A DNA stretch of 64,000 nt from positions 2,066 to 66,065 of the forward strand of contig MU401507.1 in assembly GCA_022579005.1 (NCBI GenBank). The letters run 5' to 3'. Position numbers and translations under genes: made by a program. Positions 1-10,729 of this stretch are shown piece by piece. Each line of letters begins with the position of its first letter. The stretch's first letter is position 1. The DNA comes from Poronia punctata. Its lineage: Eukaryota > Ascomycota > Sordariomycetes > Xylariales > Xylariaceae. A model generated the notes under the pieces. It was not told where the DNA came from. It did no database searches and saw only the letters and a program-made list of their open reading frames with translations.

Positions 1-87
1 TCAAATTCAGGCCTATTGTGTGCCCCTCGCGCGGGGTGTTTTTTCACTGGGTGGTTTGGTTCTTTTCTGGGTTAATTCCGGCCTGGC

Positions 88-125
<38 letters not shown>

Positions 126-244
126 CTGGCTTCATTCTATTTCCATTTCATGTCAGACATAGCCAACGCGCCGATAGATTTTAACTCGTCGCTCTATTGA
201 AAACAGCGCCCATATCAGGTTATGAATGCTGACAAGCCGCTAAT
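1..244. other. left edge, 3' flank of the glucosidase gene, with a T homopolymer
   Basis: No gene is visible. A run of 33 T lies at 89-121, downstream of the stop codon of the minus-strand glucosidase I gene. Its length may be affected by sequencing slippage. The first 88 bases show nothing recognisable. Confidence 0.6.
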
Positions 245-2826
245 TTACAACTCGTCTCTGACGTGGCTGCTGCTATCGCCACTCAGTTCATCTAAAGCCA
301 TGATTTTCACCACCAGACTGGTCCAACCGGTGAAATGCTGTGTGCGCTGGCCCGCGCCGGTTTCCGGGTTATACTGTTCCCATGCAAAGCCCGTATCCTC
401 CCAGCTCTTGTACACCGTGTCTACGAGATTCCGGCGCAAACGGTTGTAGAGATCCTCGGCCTTTTTGGAGTAAGGACCGGACTGAAGCGCATAGTTCTAA
501 GCCTAGGTTAGCGGTGTGAATATCTAGGTATAGGACGAAACTTACTCGAAGTTGTACTACAGCGAGGTAGTTCACGTTGATCCACACTGGGCTCCTCCAA
601 TAATTCTCGTCCGTCCCGTAAAATTCCGACTTCTTGCTCAAACTTCGGATTCCATACGGGCTAAATAGTTCTTCCTCATCGCCTAACAGATTGAGGATTT
701 TGCCGAGCTTGGGGTCGTCGGTTTCCAAGAGACCTACCAAAAATGGGAACAAGGAGATGTAGCCCTTGTGGCAGACCAACGTGTGCTCCTCAAAGTCATC
801 AATGGTTGCGTCGCAGAAGCAGCCGTCTGCCTCTGACCAGTGCAGGTCTACCAGGTTGTGGGAAACCCCGTCTAGAGCAATCTTGTACTCTTGGACATCC
901 TCCGGAAGCCCCACCATATCGGCTACTTTGCGTAATGTTCTGGCCATCATACCCATCCAGGACAAGAGGTCGACATGAAGCTCGCCTGGATGTGGGGGTT
1001 GCGGTCTGGGATAATCGTCGAGGCCACTCGTTAAGCAGTGTTGCACAGAACGGCCACGCCACCGGTATGCCTCCTTGGTGGAGTAGGCCTCGCGGTCGTA
1101 TGTCTTGATGTCGCCGAATTGGGTGTTTTTAAACCACAAGTACTGACGGCGGAGGCGAGGATAGAGATTGCGGAGGTACTCTAAGCCTAGCTCGGGGTTG
1201 TCGACGTGGGCCGTTTGGAGGACCTCCCCGGCGGAGAGTCGCTCTTTGCCCGCCTCTTGGCTACCATTCGCTTTCTGCACCTTGTCCAAGAACGCTTCGA
1301 GCACTAAATATAAGGTGGGCGGGTTGGCGTAGTGTGGGTATTGGACCTGGAACTCGGTGGGTACTTTGCTCCGGGCCTCTTCCCCAAGTATTTGTTCCCT
1401 CGCAATCCAGCCGTCATCGTCCATCAGATTATACCAGCTCTTTACAATCTCGAGCGTAAGGTCTGTGTCCCAGTCAACTATAGGCAGCAGGTGGAATCCT
1501 TCATCCCAGAGGAAACCCCGTGGGAAAAATGGACGAGAGGGTACACTCGTAAACAGTTCATTGGGACCCTCCGGCTGCTCTTGCCTACGCGCTCGCGCCG
1601 CTGCCGTCTCCTCCCAGAACCCTTCGTTCTCCTCTTCGTATTCGGGGGCGTTCGATCGATCCACTATTTGACTCCCGTAAAAATAACCAATCCCACCTGC
1701 CAGGTTCGACAGCATGCTCTTTCCGAACCGCTCGTATTTCTCCGAGTCGTACGGCGCCTTGGGCGCGAATAGCTCTTTGAACCGATCATTGAAGGACTCT
1801 GTGGTCGACAGGATTTCCCGCGACAAGTCCTCACTAGTGATGTCCTTACCGCTGGACTCGCTAGAAAACAACACGTCAAACTCGAAAGGTCCCTCAAACA
1901 CTTTCTGCACAATATGTATGTTCCCGGATTGGGCACGATTTGGTAGCTGGTACACCTGCCATGGTGGTGGAGCCGACTCGGGCCCGAATTGCTTGACGAT
2001 CTCGTTTACGCTAGTTTGGAGGGCCTGGAAGAAGAGCTTCTTGGCTTGCCACAGATGTTGAACGGGCACTGTTTGAGAGTGTACAACCGTCTTTTCCAAG
2101 TCTCTATATGCCGATGCTTCGTGATCACTGGTCGGGTGGGCACCGCTTCCTTTGGCCACCACAAGTTTGTAAGCCCCGAGGTCGGGCGATTTTCCTGAGA
2201 AAGTGACGTCGCCATCAAAACCGGTCGGGGTGCCATCATCGGCAATATCGATAGCCTCGCCGAAGCCTTCAGAGGTGACATAGAAGATGACGGTGGTTTT
2301 GAGGTCAGCTGGTGCGCCTTCGCGGGGCCGACCTTGGATCCTTGCTGCCCAGTTTCCTCCATGGGCACCCCCAGGGACCTTGACGAACATTGTTGTCATA
2401 TCGATCTGATTCTGGGAGTCGTGGATGGTCTGCACACCGCCTTTTCGAGTGTCATACTCCTCCCAGCCGTACCCAGCCATGCCTTCATTCTGTTCGCAAG
2501 TGTATCGAACATCTATGTTCAAAATGTTCGGTCAGTTTACGTTCCATGGCCTTCACATGGCGCGGACTGAGAGCGGGCGGTTGTTACATACTGCCCTGCA
2601 CGTCGACATAATTATCCACCTTTACCCATGATAAGGCGGTCGCTATGCTAGTTGGCAACCTGGGGCGAACACCGAAGTACAGGTTGGGGCGATAGGGCCC
2701 CCATAACAGGCTTTGGTTATTTAAACGACCAACTTCGCTGTGCAGTACCCCTTCATTCTGGGGTGCAGTTGCAGAAACAAGGAGCAATAGCGACAGACAC
2801 GCTGTCAGTCGGCTTAAGTACCCCAT
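245..2826 (-). CDS. GLS1/CWH41: mannosyl-oligosaccharide glucosidase (ER glucosidase I, GH63)
   Basis: Removes the outermost alpha-1,2-linked glucose from Glc3Man9GlcNAc2 on new glycoproteins in the ER, the first N-glycan trimming step. Exons read 2592-2826, 546-2512 and 245-496 (817 aa); the splice phases agree. I chose the ATG at 2826 because the reading frame only extends upstream to a GTG; it gives a hydrophobic N-terminus (MGYLSRLTACLSLLLLVSA). Family signatures seen: WGPYRPNLYFG near the N-terminus, FFPRGFLWDEGFHLLP near residue 410, ELHVDLLSW near residue 590 (matching the substrate-binding motif ERHLDLRCW of other members) and the C-terminal HFTGWTSLVV block. The length fits the family. 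Odd: the protein ends in RDEL, an ER-retrieval-like tetrapeptide, while yeast Cwh41 is a type II membrane protein. The gene is divergent from SNRNP27. Confidence 0.95.
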
Positions 2827-3720
2827 CGAACCATTGAATGAAAACTGCACCTGGCGCTAGTTTATGATCTCCTTCTAGACCATGGAGAAGGGCAATGACC
2901 ACAATTGTAATATTTGTGTAAAGAGAAAGATGATGCGATTTTTCAAGTACTGAACACGGTTTTGGATTGAAGACACCTCAACATACATGTAGATACGAGT
3001 AGGTAAGGTATTGGAGTCGTACAACCTTTCCTGCTTAATAAATATATGTTTGTACTATAAGTTAAGGAGGTACTAATGCTGCCTTTATGTGCATAGTAAG
3101 GTATTAACAAAACATTGTAGATTTAATAGAGCTTTATCGATTAGACTCTACGTCACAATCTATTTCTTTAACCAGGAACACATATTTTAGCTAACCAAGT
3201 ATAGTAAAAGGCACTACATATAAGTTGACATGAGTTTACTACTAATGACACAGATAAATGTAAGTATATGTGCTTAATATTCAAGTGGCTATAGGGTAGG
3301 TATTTTATGTACCTTTGCTAAGTAGGTTTATGTGGTAAATTGTGGCACGGTCCTGGGTATAGCCTATAGGTTAAGTAAAGTAGGTACATGTACTAGGTAC
3401 TTAGCTCATCAAAGTACAAGTATGTTGACAATGTACATAGGGTACATATACCTATTTAAAAACAAAAGCTACAACCATTTTGGTACACGTACATATGAGT
3501 ACCCTGTAGGTACATGTCTTTTCAAGTCATACTGTTACATAACTCAGACTTCAAGCAGCGGTGCCTGTTGCAACGAGTTCCAAACACTTTTCCTTACTTC
3601 CATTAGTACATTATTTTATTCACCTTTCCTCTAGTCAATCCCTACTATACAGGTTGAGCAAATTCTCCGGTGAAGGGTATCACTTCCTTTAGAATCGAAG
3701 GAGGGAAGAAACCGAAAACT
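2827..3720. other. intergenic, shared 5' region of GLS1 and SNRNP27
   Basis: About 0.9 kb between divergent genes. From about 2980 it is AT-rich and carries many TAGGTAC/GTACCTA-type words (densest at 3290-3530). The open frame at 3332-3634 has no family resemblance. No promoter element could be assigned with confidence. Confidence 0.6.
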
Positions 3721-4643
3721 ATGGCAGATCATCCACGTCGGGGAGGTCGAAGCCGACCCGATAGCAAGGGGATGCGGGACGAATCCGAGCAGCGCAACCG
3801 GTATGGCGGAGGCGCACGAGATAGGCGGGACGATCGCGATCGATATCGGGACGACACACACAGGCACCGGGACCGAAGACAGCGGTCAAGATCACGGTCA
3901 CCGGTGGGCGACCGGCGCGATCCTCGGGATCGCAGAGACCGGGACCGGGACCGGGATCGAGGCGGACTAAGAGGGGACGACAGCACGCGCGAGAGGCCAG
4001 GTAATAGACGACAAGAATGGGAAAGGGACGACCGACGGCGTGATGAATATCGAGAGGGCGACATAACATCTAGATGTACGTGCACGCTGCACCCTCTCAG
4101 CTAATGCCGCTTTCAAACGGTGGTGATACTGACAGCCCTTTTTCACATGCAGCGCGGCGTACTGATCACCGACGTTCAACATCCCCACGAAGCCCCTTGA
4201 GAGACACAGGACATGCCAAACACACGCCATACTCACCACTCCCGACACGCTCAAAACATGCAACAAAACCAATTGTGAAATCGTCGGTTAGAGGCGAACC
4301 ATACGATGAAGACAGCAGTCAAGCGAGCAATTTCGCAAACGACAATGAAGTGCGGAATCACCTCGAAACAAACAATATAAGGGACGAGAAACGCGGCAGA
4401 AGATTAAAGGCCAATAAAGATGGCGGAGAAGATGCTATGGATGAAGATAACGACCTCGCAGTTGAAGACGACGAGATGAGCGCTATGCAAGCGATGATGG
4501 GCTTTGGTGGTTTCGGCACGACCAAAGGTCAAAAGGTTCCTGGAAACAACTCCGGTGCCGTATACAAGGCAAAAAAGACGGAATATCGCCAGTACATGAA
4601 CCGTATTGGCGGGTTCAACAGGCCGCTCAGTCCGGGGCGGTAA
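3721..4643 (+). CDS. SNRNP27: U4/U6.U5 tri-snRNP-associated 27 kDa protein homologue
   Basis: A spliceosome component of the U4/U6.U5 tri-snRNP, expected in the nucleus. Exons are 3721-4075 and 4153-4643 (281 aa), with donor GTACGT and acceptor CATGCAG; phase 1 is kept. The first ~130 residues are an RS/RD-rich, highly charged region (RDRDRDRDRGG) typical of SR-like splicing proteins. The diagnostic part is the C-terminal domain (about the last 55 residues): MMGFGGFGTTKGQKVPGNN, then a GAVYKAKKTEYRQYMNRIGG stretch and FNRPLSPGR. The middle is acidic (DEDNDLAVEDDEMSAMQ). An in-frame ATG 51 nt upstream (3670) exists, but the MADHPRRGGR start is more usual. The C-terminal domain makes the assignment firm; the N-terminal boundary is less sure. 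Confidence 0.92.
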
Positions 4644-6088
4644 AACGCAAAACATGGCAAGCGGACGACCTGGTTACTACTCTAGGCTTACTAGTCAATT
4701 CATAATGGTAGAATAACGGGTTGTTTGCCTATGTCTTTTGCATGTTTACAGCGTCGGATCATCTAGCTTCAGGTGAATAAATTCCCTTTAAACCTTTTCT
4801 ACACACATAGGGACAGACATGTAAAGGCTACCAAGTTTATATGCAGATCTGAGAAAATACTGAAGTTATATTCTAGAGAACCCTAGGGTGAAAGATTTTG
4901 CTATTTGGCTCACATCCTTCCAACTCTGCGTTTGTAACCCAGTCCACGATGCATTATACGAGTCAATTTGCGATTTGAGAAAATATAGTCTTCTGAAGCT
5001 TACTAGGGGGATACGTCTTGAGAACAAAATTACACGTGCCTATGTTTTATGAAAAGAAAGCGAAGGGAAGAGTATGTCCTCGTTCCCCCCTTCCCTAGCA
5101 CCGCAACTCTCCCGGATCATTTCAGTGCCACTTGTCTGCTCTCTTTCTGAAAGTCTTTCGATAAATATCCTGGGCTTAGATGGATGACCAAATGTATTCA
5201 TCGACTATGTCAAACGGGCTGGCTCTGTTTAGACTGAGCGCCACAGCTATTTATCTCGTTATTCCTCTCTGATGTGTGGGCCAGTTTTGCACCCATTCCA
5301 ACCCTAAGATGTCTTGGACACACCGGCTTTCTAATCTAACCAGACGAGAATTGTAGAGGTCACGTCATTCGACGGTACTCACCAGGCACGAAAGACGGTC
5401 CATAAGTGGCCGCATTCCGACTCCCTTCTCTCTGACAGCCAGATCCAAGATGACCGCAGTCTTGGGACCTCATACGCAAAGAAGCCAGGACTCAGCACCG
5501 AACCTAACCTAGCGAGAGCGGAGGGACGAGCTATAGACACGGAACCGAACACTTGATCAAGACACCTGCCACAGGTTGTGGGAGGAGTGCATCCTGCTGG
5601 AGCAGCATCATAACGAGATCATGGTAGGTTTGGGGATGGGGGCAGAAAAACTGTGGCCCGGCTGTCAGACTGTGGACACTGGACACGATGCTCCTACAAA
5701 GAGGGGCCAAATGTAAAGGTAATCTGTTGCTCAGACCAACAGAGAAATAGTAGACTTAATACTAATAAAGTAAATATAAAGCAATAAGTTTAACTATAAA
5801 CACTTTATATCTACAAGTGCCTTAGGTTTTGCCTTTGAACTTGATTTCTATATGCGTAAACTTTATCTCATTAGATCTATCATCTCTTGAAATTGTGATT
5901 ATGTAAGTCTTCACCGTGAATGTCTGAAATATCTACACATTTACATTTCAAGCCCAATACCTAACTTTGTATCGTGACCTACCGTTTCCTTTTTTCCTGA
6001 ATGGTTGTTCTTTTCAATTGAAGGCTTGTACCCAAACCAACAACAGACTTTCTGCATTCCAGGCCAAGGAAAGACAAATCAAACAACT
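4644..6088. other. intergenic region without recognised features
   Basis: About 1.4 kb downstream of SNRNP27 and upstream of ELP5. It has mixed composition, AT-rich at 5740-5960. I see no coding signal, tRNA or repeat that I can support. The end probably contains the ELP5 promoter and leader. Confidence 0.55.
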
Positions 6089-7377
6089 ATGGCACCATCA
6101 GCGTCGCAGTTGCATGCTCGTTCACATGCGCTACTACTGCTCCAGAAACTACTAAATTTGCGCGACAGTGCAAGCCCTTTGACACTGGTGCTTGACACGC
6201 TTGAACAGAGTGGAAAACACGTCCTGCGTGAATTCATGACAAGAGCCCTTGTGAGACATAAAAATTTCCCTCTTCTAACCTTTCTGGCCAAGGGTAAAAG
6301 TATGAACCACCAGGTAACTAACAATGTAAGCACAGATATCAAAGGGCAAAATTGTCTACGTCTCATTTGCCACTCTTAGTAGACCAGCAGATGTCGATGT
6401 CTGGATCCGGGCTCGAGGCAAGACGCCCACGGCCCTACATTCCGAGATAGTCTCGCACTATCCACTCGGTCATTCTCAGAGTGAGCAAAACCATACCTAC
6501 ACACAGCACCCAGGCTTTGCTACCATCGTCACCTCGTCCTCTATATTCTATATGTATAGGTGTTTTACAATAAAATAAATGAACCAGAAGCGCCGTTTAC
6601 GGCCACTGACCATCAGCCGCAGAAGTTCTCCTCATTATCGATGAGCTAAACCCCATGGCGAGCTCCATCCCGATGGACCTGGCAATGTTCCTCTCGAGTC
6701 TAGTCACGTCCTCCTCTATTTCGCTTGTGGGGCTCTACCACACAGACGTACCCCTCTCCCTCCCGGTCTTGTTGAGTAGCTCTTACACGCCTCATCCTCT
6801 CACCGTGCTGTCGCACCTTGCCACATCTGTCCTGCGAGTCGCAAACCTCCACCACGCCATCGAGCAGCGGAGGGCCCTCAACCGCAGCCTGCGTGAGCCC
6901 GAATTCGGGTTGGACGAAGGTACGGAAGGTGTGCTCGTCGGTCTTGGGCTGCGGAATGGCAAGACTGCGGCCGATGTCTCTGGCAGGACTGGCACAGCCC
7001 CCTCTCAAGGAATTGTCCTTGAAATGGAGCTCCGCCGGCGCAGTGGCCGCGCAGTGGCCGAAGCCTTCGTCCTTGTCCCTGCAGGTAGAACGTCAGACGT
7101 AACAAAGGCGTATACGCCATCAAAACTGTATCTTCTCTCCGACCACCCCGCATTTCTGGACGCTAGTCAAGTTTCAAACCCACAGGATGGTGACGGTGAA
7201 GGCGAGCCGCAATCCACGTTCAACCTGGGCCTGACGGAGAAGCAAAGACGGGACAGAGAGGGTATCGTGTTGCCCTACTTTGACGCACAATCCGACATCG
7301 GCGCGGGCGAGGGTGGGCGGATTCTGTACGAGATGGGACGGGAGGACGATTTTGATGACGAGGAAGACGAAATATAA
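6089..7377 (+). CDS. ELP5: Elongator complex subunit Elp5
   Basis: Elp5 is part of the Elp4-5-6 ring of Elongator, which is needed for the cm5U/mcm5U family of modifications at tRNA wobble uridines. Exons 6089-6250, 6336-6480 and 6623-7377 (353 aa); all phases agree. Recognisable stretches are the N-terminal SHALLLLQKLLNLRDSASPL and TLVLDTLEQSG, then KIVYVSFATLSRPADVDVW after intron 1, VLLIIDELNPM after intron 2, and the conserved end LGLTEKQRRDREGIVLPYF followed by an acidic tail (GREDDFDDEEDEI). The frame is open 84 nt further upstream, but the start at 6089 (MAPSASQ) matches the usual N-terminus. The second intron (6481-6622) is the least certain join. ELP5 is convergent with PRE5, 251 bp apart. 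Confidence 0.9.
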
Positions 7378-7628
7378 TCACGGCAATGTTTCAGGAAATT
7401 ATAAGCTAGGCCCCACTAGATGTCGCATTCTCGTGATGTCTACGCAAGTAATGTACAGCCTTTGGTGCCTCCTGGCGCAAAAGCCGGCGCTAGTATGCTG
7501 TCTCTCTCTCTGGAGACAGAGCGTCAGATCTAGCTGTTTGACAAGCACAGCCCGAGAGCGTGCTGAGCGTCGCCTCCATCTATTCGGGCTCAGGAACCTC
7601 ATCCGAGCCTACAGGACGGGTCCCCTTA

Positions 7629-8579
7629 TTACTCATCCACCTGCATACTCTCCGGACCGGCCTCGACGTCCTCCCCTATACTGTTGATCCACTCCTTCAC
7701 CTCAGCGCCGTCGTGGACTTTGAACGGTTCCAAAGCTCTTTTGCCAGGCTCTTTCGGGCCCACGACACCCACACTCGTATTTTCGACGGTCAACTCACGA
7801 TCCTGGACGAGTGTCTCCTTGAGAGCCCTAAGGCCATGGCGGATAAGCTCTTCCCGGCCACAGTCGGCAAACTTGTCGAGGTTCTTTTCGAGGTAGGTAC
7901 GTGCCATTTGCGAACGGGCCCCGATAGCACAAGCCATCATCTCTTGGGTTAACCCAGATGGCTGAAACTCAAAGAGGTGAGGTCCACTGTCGTCTACGCC
8001 GGCCACCAGCAGGCCGACACCATACGGCCGCTTGCCATAATGTTGGGTATTCAGCTGCGCCTTGTCGCCGATAAGCGATACTAGGGTCTCGACAGGGATG
8101 GCTCGGTCGTACGTTAATCGTTGCGAAAGACATTGTTGTTTCATGAAGTTGGAGAGGACACGGGCATCCGACGTCAACCCTGCGATGGCAAGACCAACAT
8201 GTTCGTCCACTGCAAATAGCTTCTTCTGATACGAGGATAATTCTTCGGCGTTTCTCTAAATCATGGGCGGCTCGCTGTCAGAACAAGATACCAAATAGAA
8301 TTGCCCGTTCTTGCGCGCCCAAGCTTCCAGATCGCCATATTAGCAAGGGCAGTGGGCGACCCCCGGGAGCATACCTTGATAGCAACTAGCACTGCGTGTG
8401 TCTTACTAACTATGCCAACAACTACCGAGCCTTGCTTGACAGCCTCGGCGGCATACTCGACCTGGAATATTCTTCCCTGTGGAGAGCTGCAGGTTATTAG
8501 TATGTATGCCGGCCTATAGTCAAGCTTCAGTGAAAGCCTACAATGTGACCGAGTCGTTATCGTAATTGTTTCTGAACAT
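7629..8579 (-). CDS. PRE5: 20S proteasome alpha-6 subunit (PSMA1/Pre5 type)
   Basis: An alpha-ring subunit of the 20S core particle, which gates substrate entry; it is not itself a protease. Exons 8542-8579, 8375-8486 and 7629-8255 (258 aa, normal for the family). The first exon is only 38 nt and encodes [12 protein letters not shown]. The joined N-terminus gives the alpha-subunit signature ([17 protein letters not shown]). Later blocks seen are [61 protein letters not shown] and [14 protein letters not shown]. The agreement with alpha6 rather than other alpha subunits is strong ([22 protein letters not shown]). It shares an 830-bp divergent intergenic region with VPS55. Confidence 0.95.
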
Positions 8580-9409
8580 GATGGTATGCTTAGTTCTCCA
8601 GAACGAAGAGACCGGCGCAAGGCAGAATCAGATGGCTTTCTATTATCTCCGGTATGGGAAGCTTGGTGTGGGAGTTTGCAGTCATATAGATTGGCAGAGT
8701 ATGATAAATGTTGTTGGCAGGTGGGCAAGAAGAGCAAGGCTGGATTGAGCGCCTACACGTCAGATAGGTAGGTACCTAGACTACCTTAGATGAACAATCG
8801 TTTGAAGGCAGCTCTAAGTTGCGTTGTATGTCTTAATGGAGACTAGTCTTATACAGAAAGAACCACCCCGCCATTATACCTACGTGTACAAGTAGGTACA
8901 CTAAGGTTGGAGGCGTATAGTATACATGTGCTCCGGAGAGGATGTACTTGCAAAGTACTCCTAAGGTAAGTATATGTACTAGGCTAGTGTTAGATACTCG
9001 CATGTACGTCTATGTAAGTTAGACCCTTTTCAGAGTAGTGACCCAGGCCCAGGTTGTAGGTAGCTGGGGCTCTGCTGAAACCAAACAGACCATCATTGCA
9101 TCACAGCAGGAGTGAACGGAACAGCACGCTCACCTCCGGTCCTCTTCACGACGCAATCTAAACCAGCGCATCGGCTTTTTCTATAGCCTCCTACGCGCAA
9201 CAACGCCCCGTTGGAACCCTGGCAGTCTTTGCCCCCTTAGGTGCGCGATCGACTACCCTCGTGGGTTCAATAACAGACCAATCCATCATTACCGACCGGT
9301 CCCGGACTGGTTTCCACAGGCCGCCGGCCGAGCAAACCCACGCCTTCTTCCAGCCGAGAAATCCGAAGACTATCGGGGAAGCGTAACTTCACACTCAGCC
9401 CTGCCCACG
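8580..9409. other. divergent promoter region PRE5 / VPS55
   Basis: About 830 bp between two head-to-head genes. TAGGTAC/GTACCTA words cluster at 8763-9020. The segment 9110-9409 is GC-richer and pyrimidine-rich, as expected for a fungal 5' leader of VPS55. No defined factor site could be assigned. Confidence 0.5.
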
Positions 9410-9920
9410 ATGCCCGCCGCAGGTCTCAAGACAATAATCGCGCTATCCTTTGTGCTGGCCGTCGGCTTCCTGCTAGTGATCCTGTCGTGCGCGTTATGGA
9501 AGGTGTATTACCCTCTGCTGGTGGTGGCCACGTACGTCCTTGCGCCGCTACCAAACTGGATCTGCGGTCGCCTGTCGAATCCGGACGACTTCGTTGAGAG
9601 CTCTGGGAATGCCGTCTTAGATCTCGGCCGCTTCTGTACGGGGTTCTTGGTGGTAATGGGCATTGGTGCGTTTGTCATAATATCCATATCACCTCATCGC
9701 TTCGGGCTATTGTTGCCTTTCCTTATCCCCGCGTTCTCTGTATGTATATATACACGCGCGCGCGCTAACAGTCTTCGTCTCTCTAGCTCTGCCTGCTGTT
9801 CTCGCACACTCGAATCTAATCGAAACCGGGGCCATGGTCATGTGTATCGTGGGTGGCCTGCTGATTTACGGGACCATTATCAGCTTCGGTATGTCTTTCC
9901 AGGAGGACCAAGAATTTTAG
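9410..9920 (+). CDS. VPS55: vacuolar protein sorting protein Vps55
   Basis: A small four-helix membrane protein of late endosomes, the partner of Vps68 in endosome-to-vacuole sorting (Vps55/OB-RGRP family). Exons 9410-9665 and 9787-9920 (129 aa). The four hydrophobic segments are at about residues 8-30, 34-52, 72-92 and 103-122. Family blocks: TIIALSFVLAVGFLLVILSC, PLLVVATYVLAPLPNWICGR, LGRFCTGFLVVMGIALPAVL across the splice junction, and GGLLIYGTIISFGMSF. I placed the donor at 9666 (GTGCGT) because it restores the contiguous MGIALPAVLAHSN. Reading through the intron would give a longer but non-homologous frame. The intron contains an alternating purine-pyrimidine tract. VPS55 is convergent with GYP7. 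Confidence 0.93.
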
Positions 9921-10729
9921 AATGCGACCCATGCCCCCCCTTTGGAAGGAGAAAATACAACTATACTGGATTCCCATTCTGTAGCTTTGCCGGCCTGGGA
10001 TGGTGAACTGCAGGGGTGTATTGGCTTAAAGCCGGGCATCTTTCATGTAATATATTTTCATACCTGGTGGTACTTTCGTAATACGGCTGTCGGCATCCAA
10101 CAATTTGAATCGGTTTGCACTTTTCAGAATTGGCATGTTGCATGACTTCTTCTCTAGCAACTGGCTGGTAGGCGGTAGTACGACAAGCACAACAAGTACT
10201 AAAGTGCATTAGGCTGCTCCCTACATACTACAGAGAGAAAATGATACACTACTTGTAAGCTACCGGGCAGTCCTCACTACCGAGGGACTACTCGTAAGCG
10301 GGCTCGAGGTCAAAGCAAAGCTCGAGGTCACAGAAGACTCAGCAGCACTGTCTTCAGCCGGGTTGTTCAAGCCCGCATACTTTAAAACATCACTATGGTC
10401 ATCATAAGTTTTGGACTTCAACTGTGGCAAAGGTCAAAAAATAAAATAAGTAGTCCAGTACAATCTTTGTTATCAGGTGTACCATTGTAAGAGCCGGGCC
10501 ACCAACCACTCTTGTGTATGCATTATCATATGTTAACCTTTGTCCTCGTAAACCATAAACTAGGCAGTGCACTACCTCCCTACGCTATAAACTCCCAATC
10601 TCATACTGCTATGGGGTAAAGCCAATCAAGCAAAATGGTTATAGGATCCTTTCCACAGCATGCTTTACCAGCCTTTGTAACCATAGAAAAAATGGCGGTT
10701 GAACACGTCCATCCGACAGGCTATAGGTG
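9921..10729. other. intergenic between convergent VPS55 and GYP7
   Basis: About 0.8 kb of 3' flanks. Two near-identical copies of GCTCGAGGTCA lie about 20 bp apart at 10302-10332; otherwise nothing recognisable. No convincing open frame. Confidence 0.5.

Noticed and set aside
2827..2850. Eight-residue N-terminal extension of glucosidase I
   Set aside because: The frame there starts with GTG, not ATG. The next in-frame ATG (2826) gives a clean hydrophobic N-terminus.
9666..10006. Long read-through frame continuing VPS55 exon 1
   Set aside because: It runs through a canonical intron into non-homologous sequence. Splicing 9665 to 9787 restores the conserved Vps55 core.
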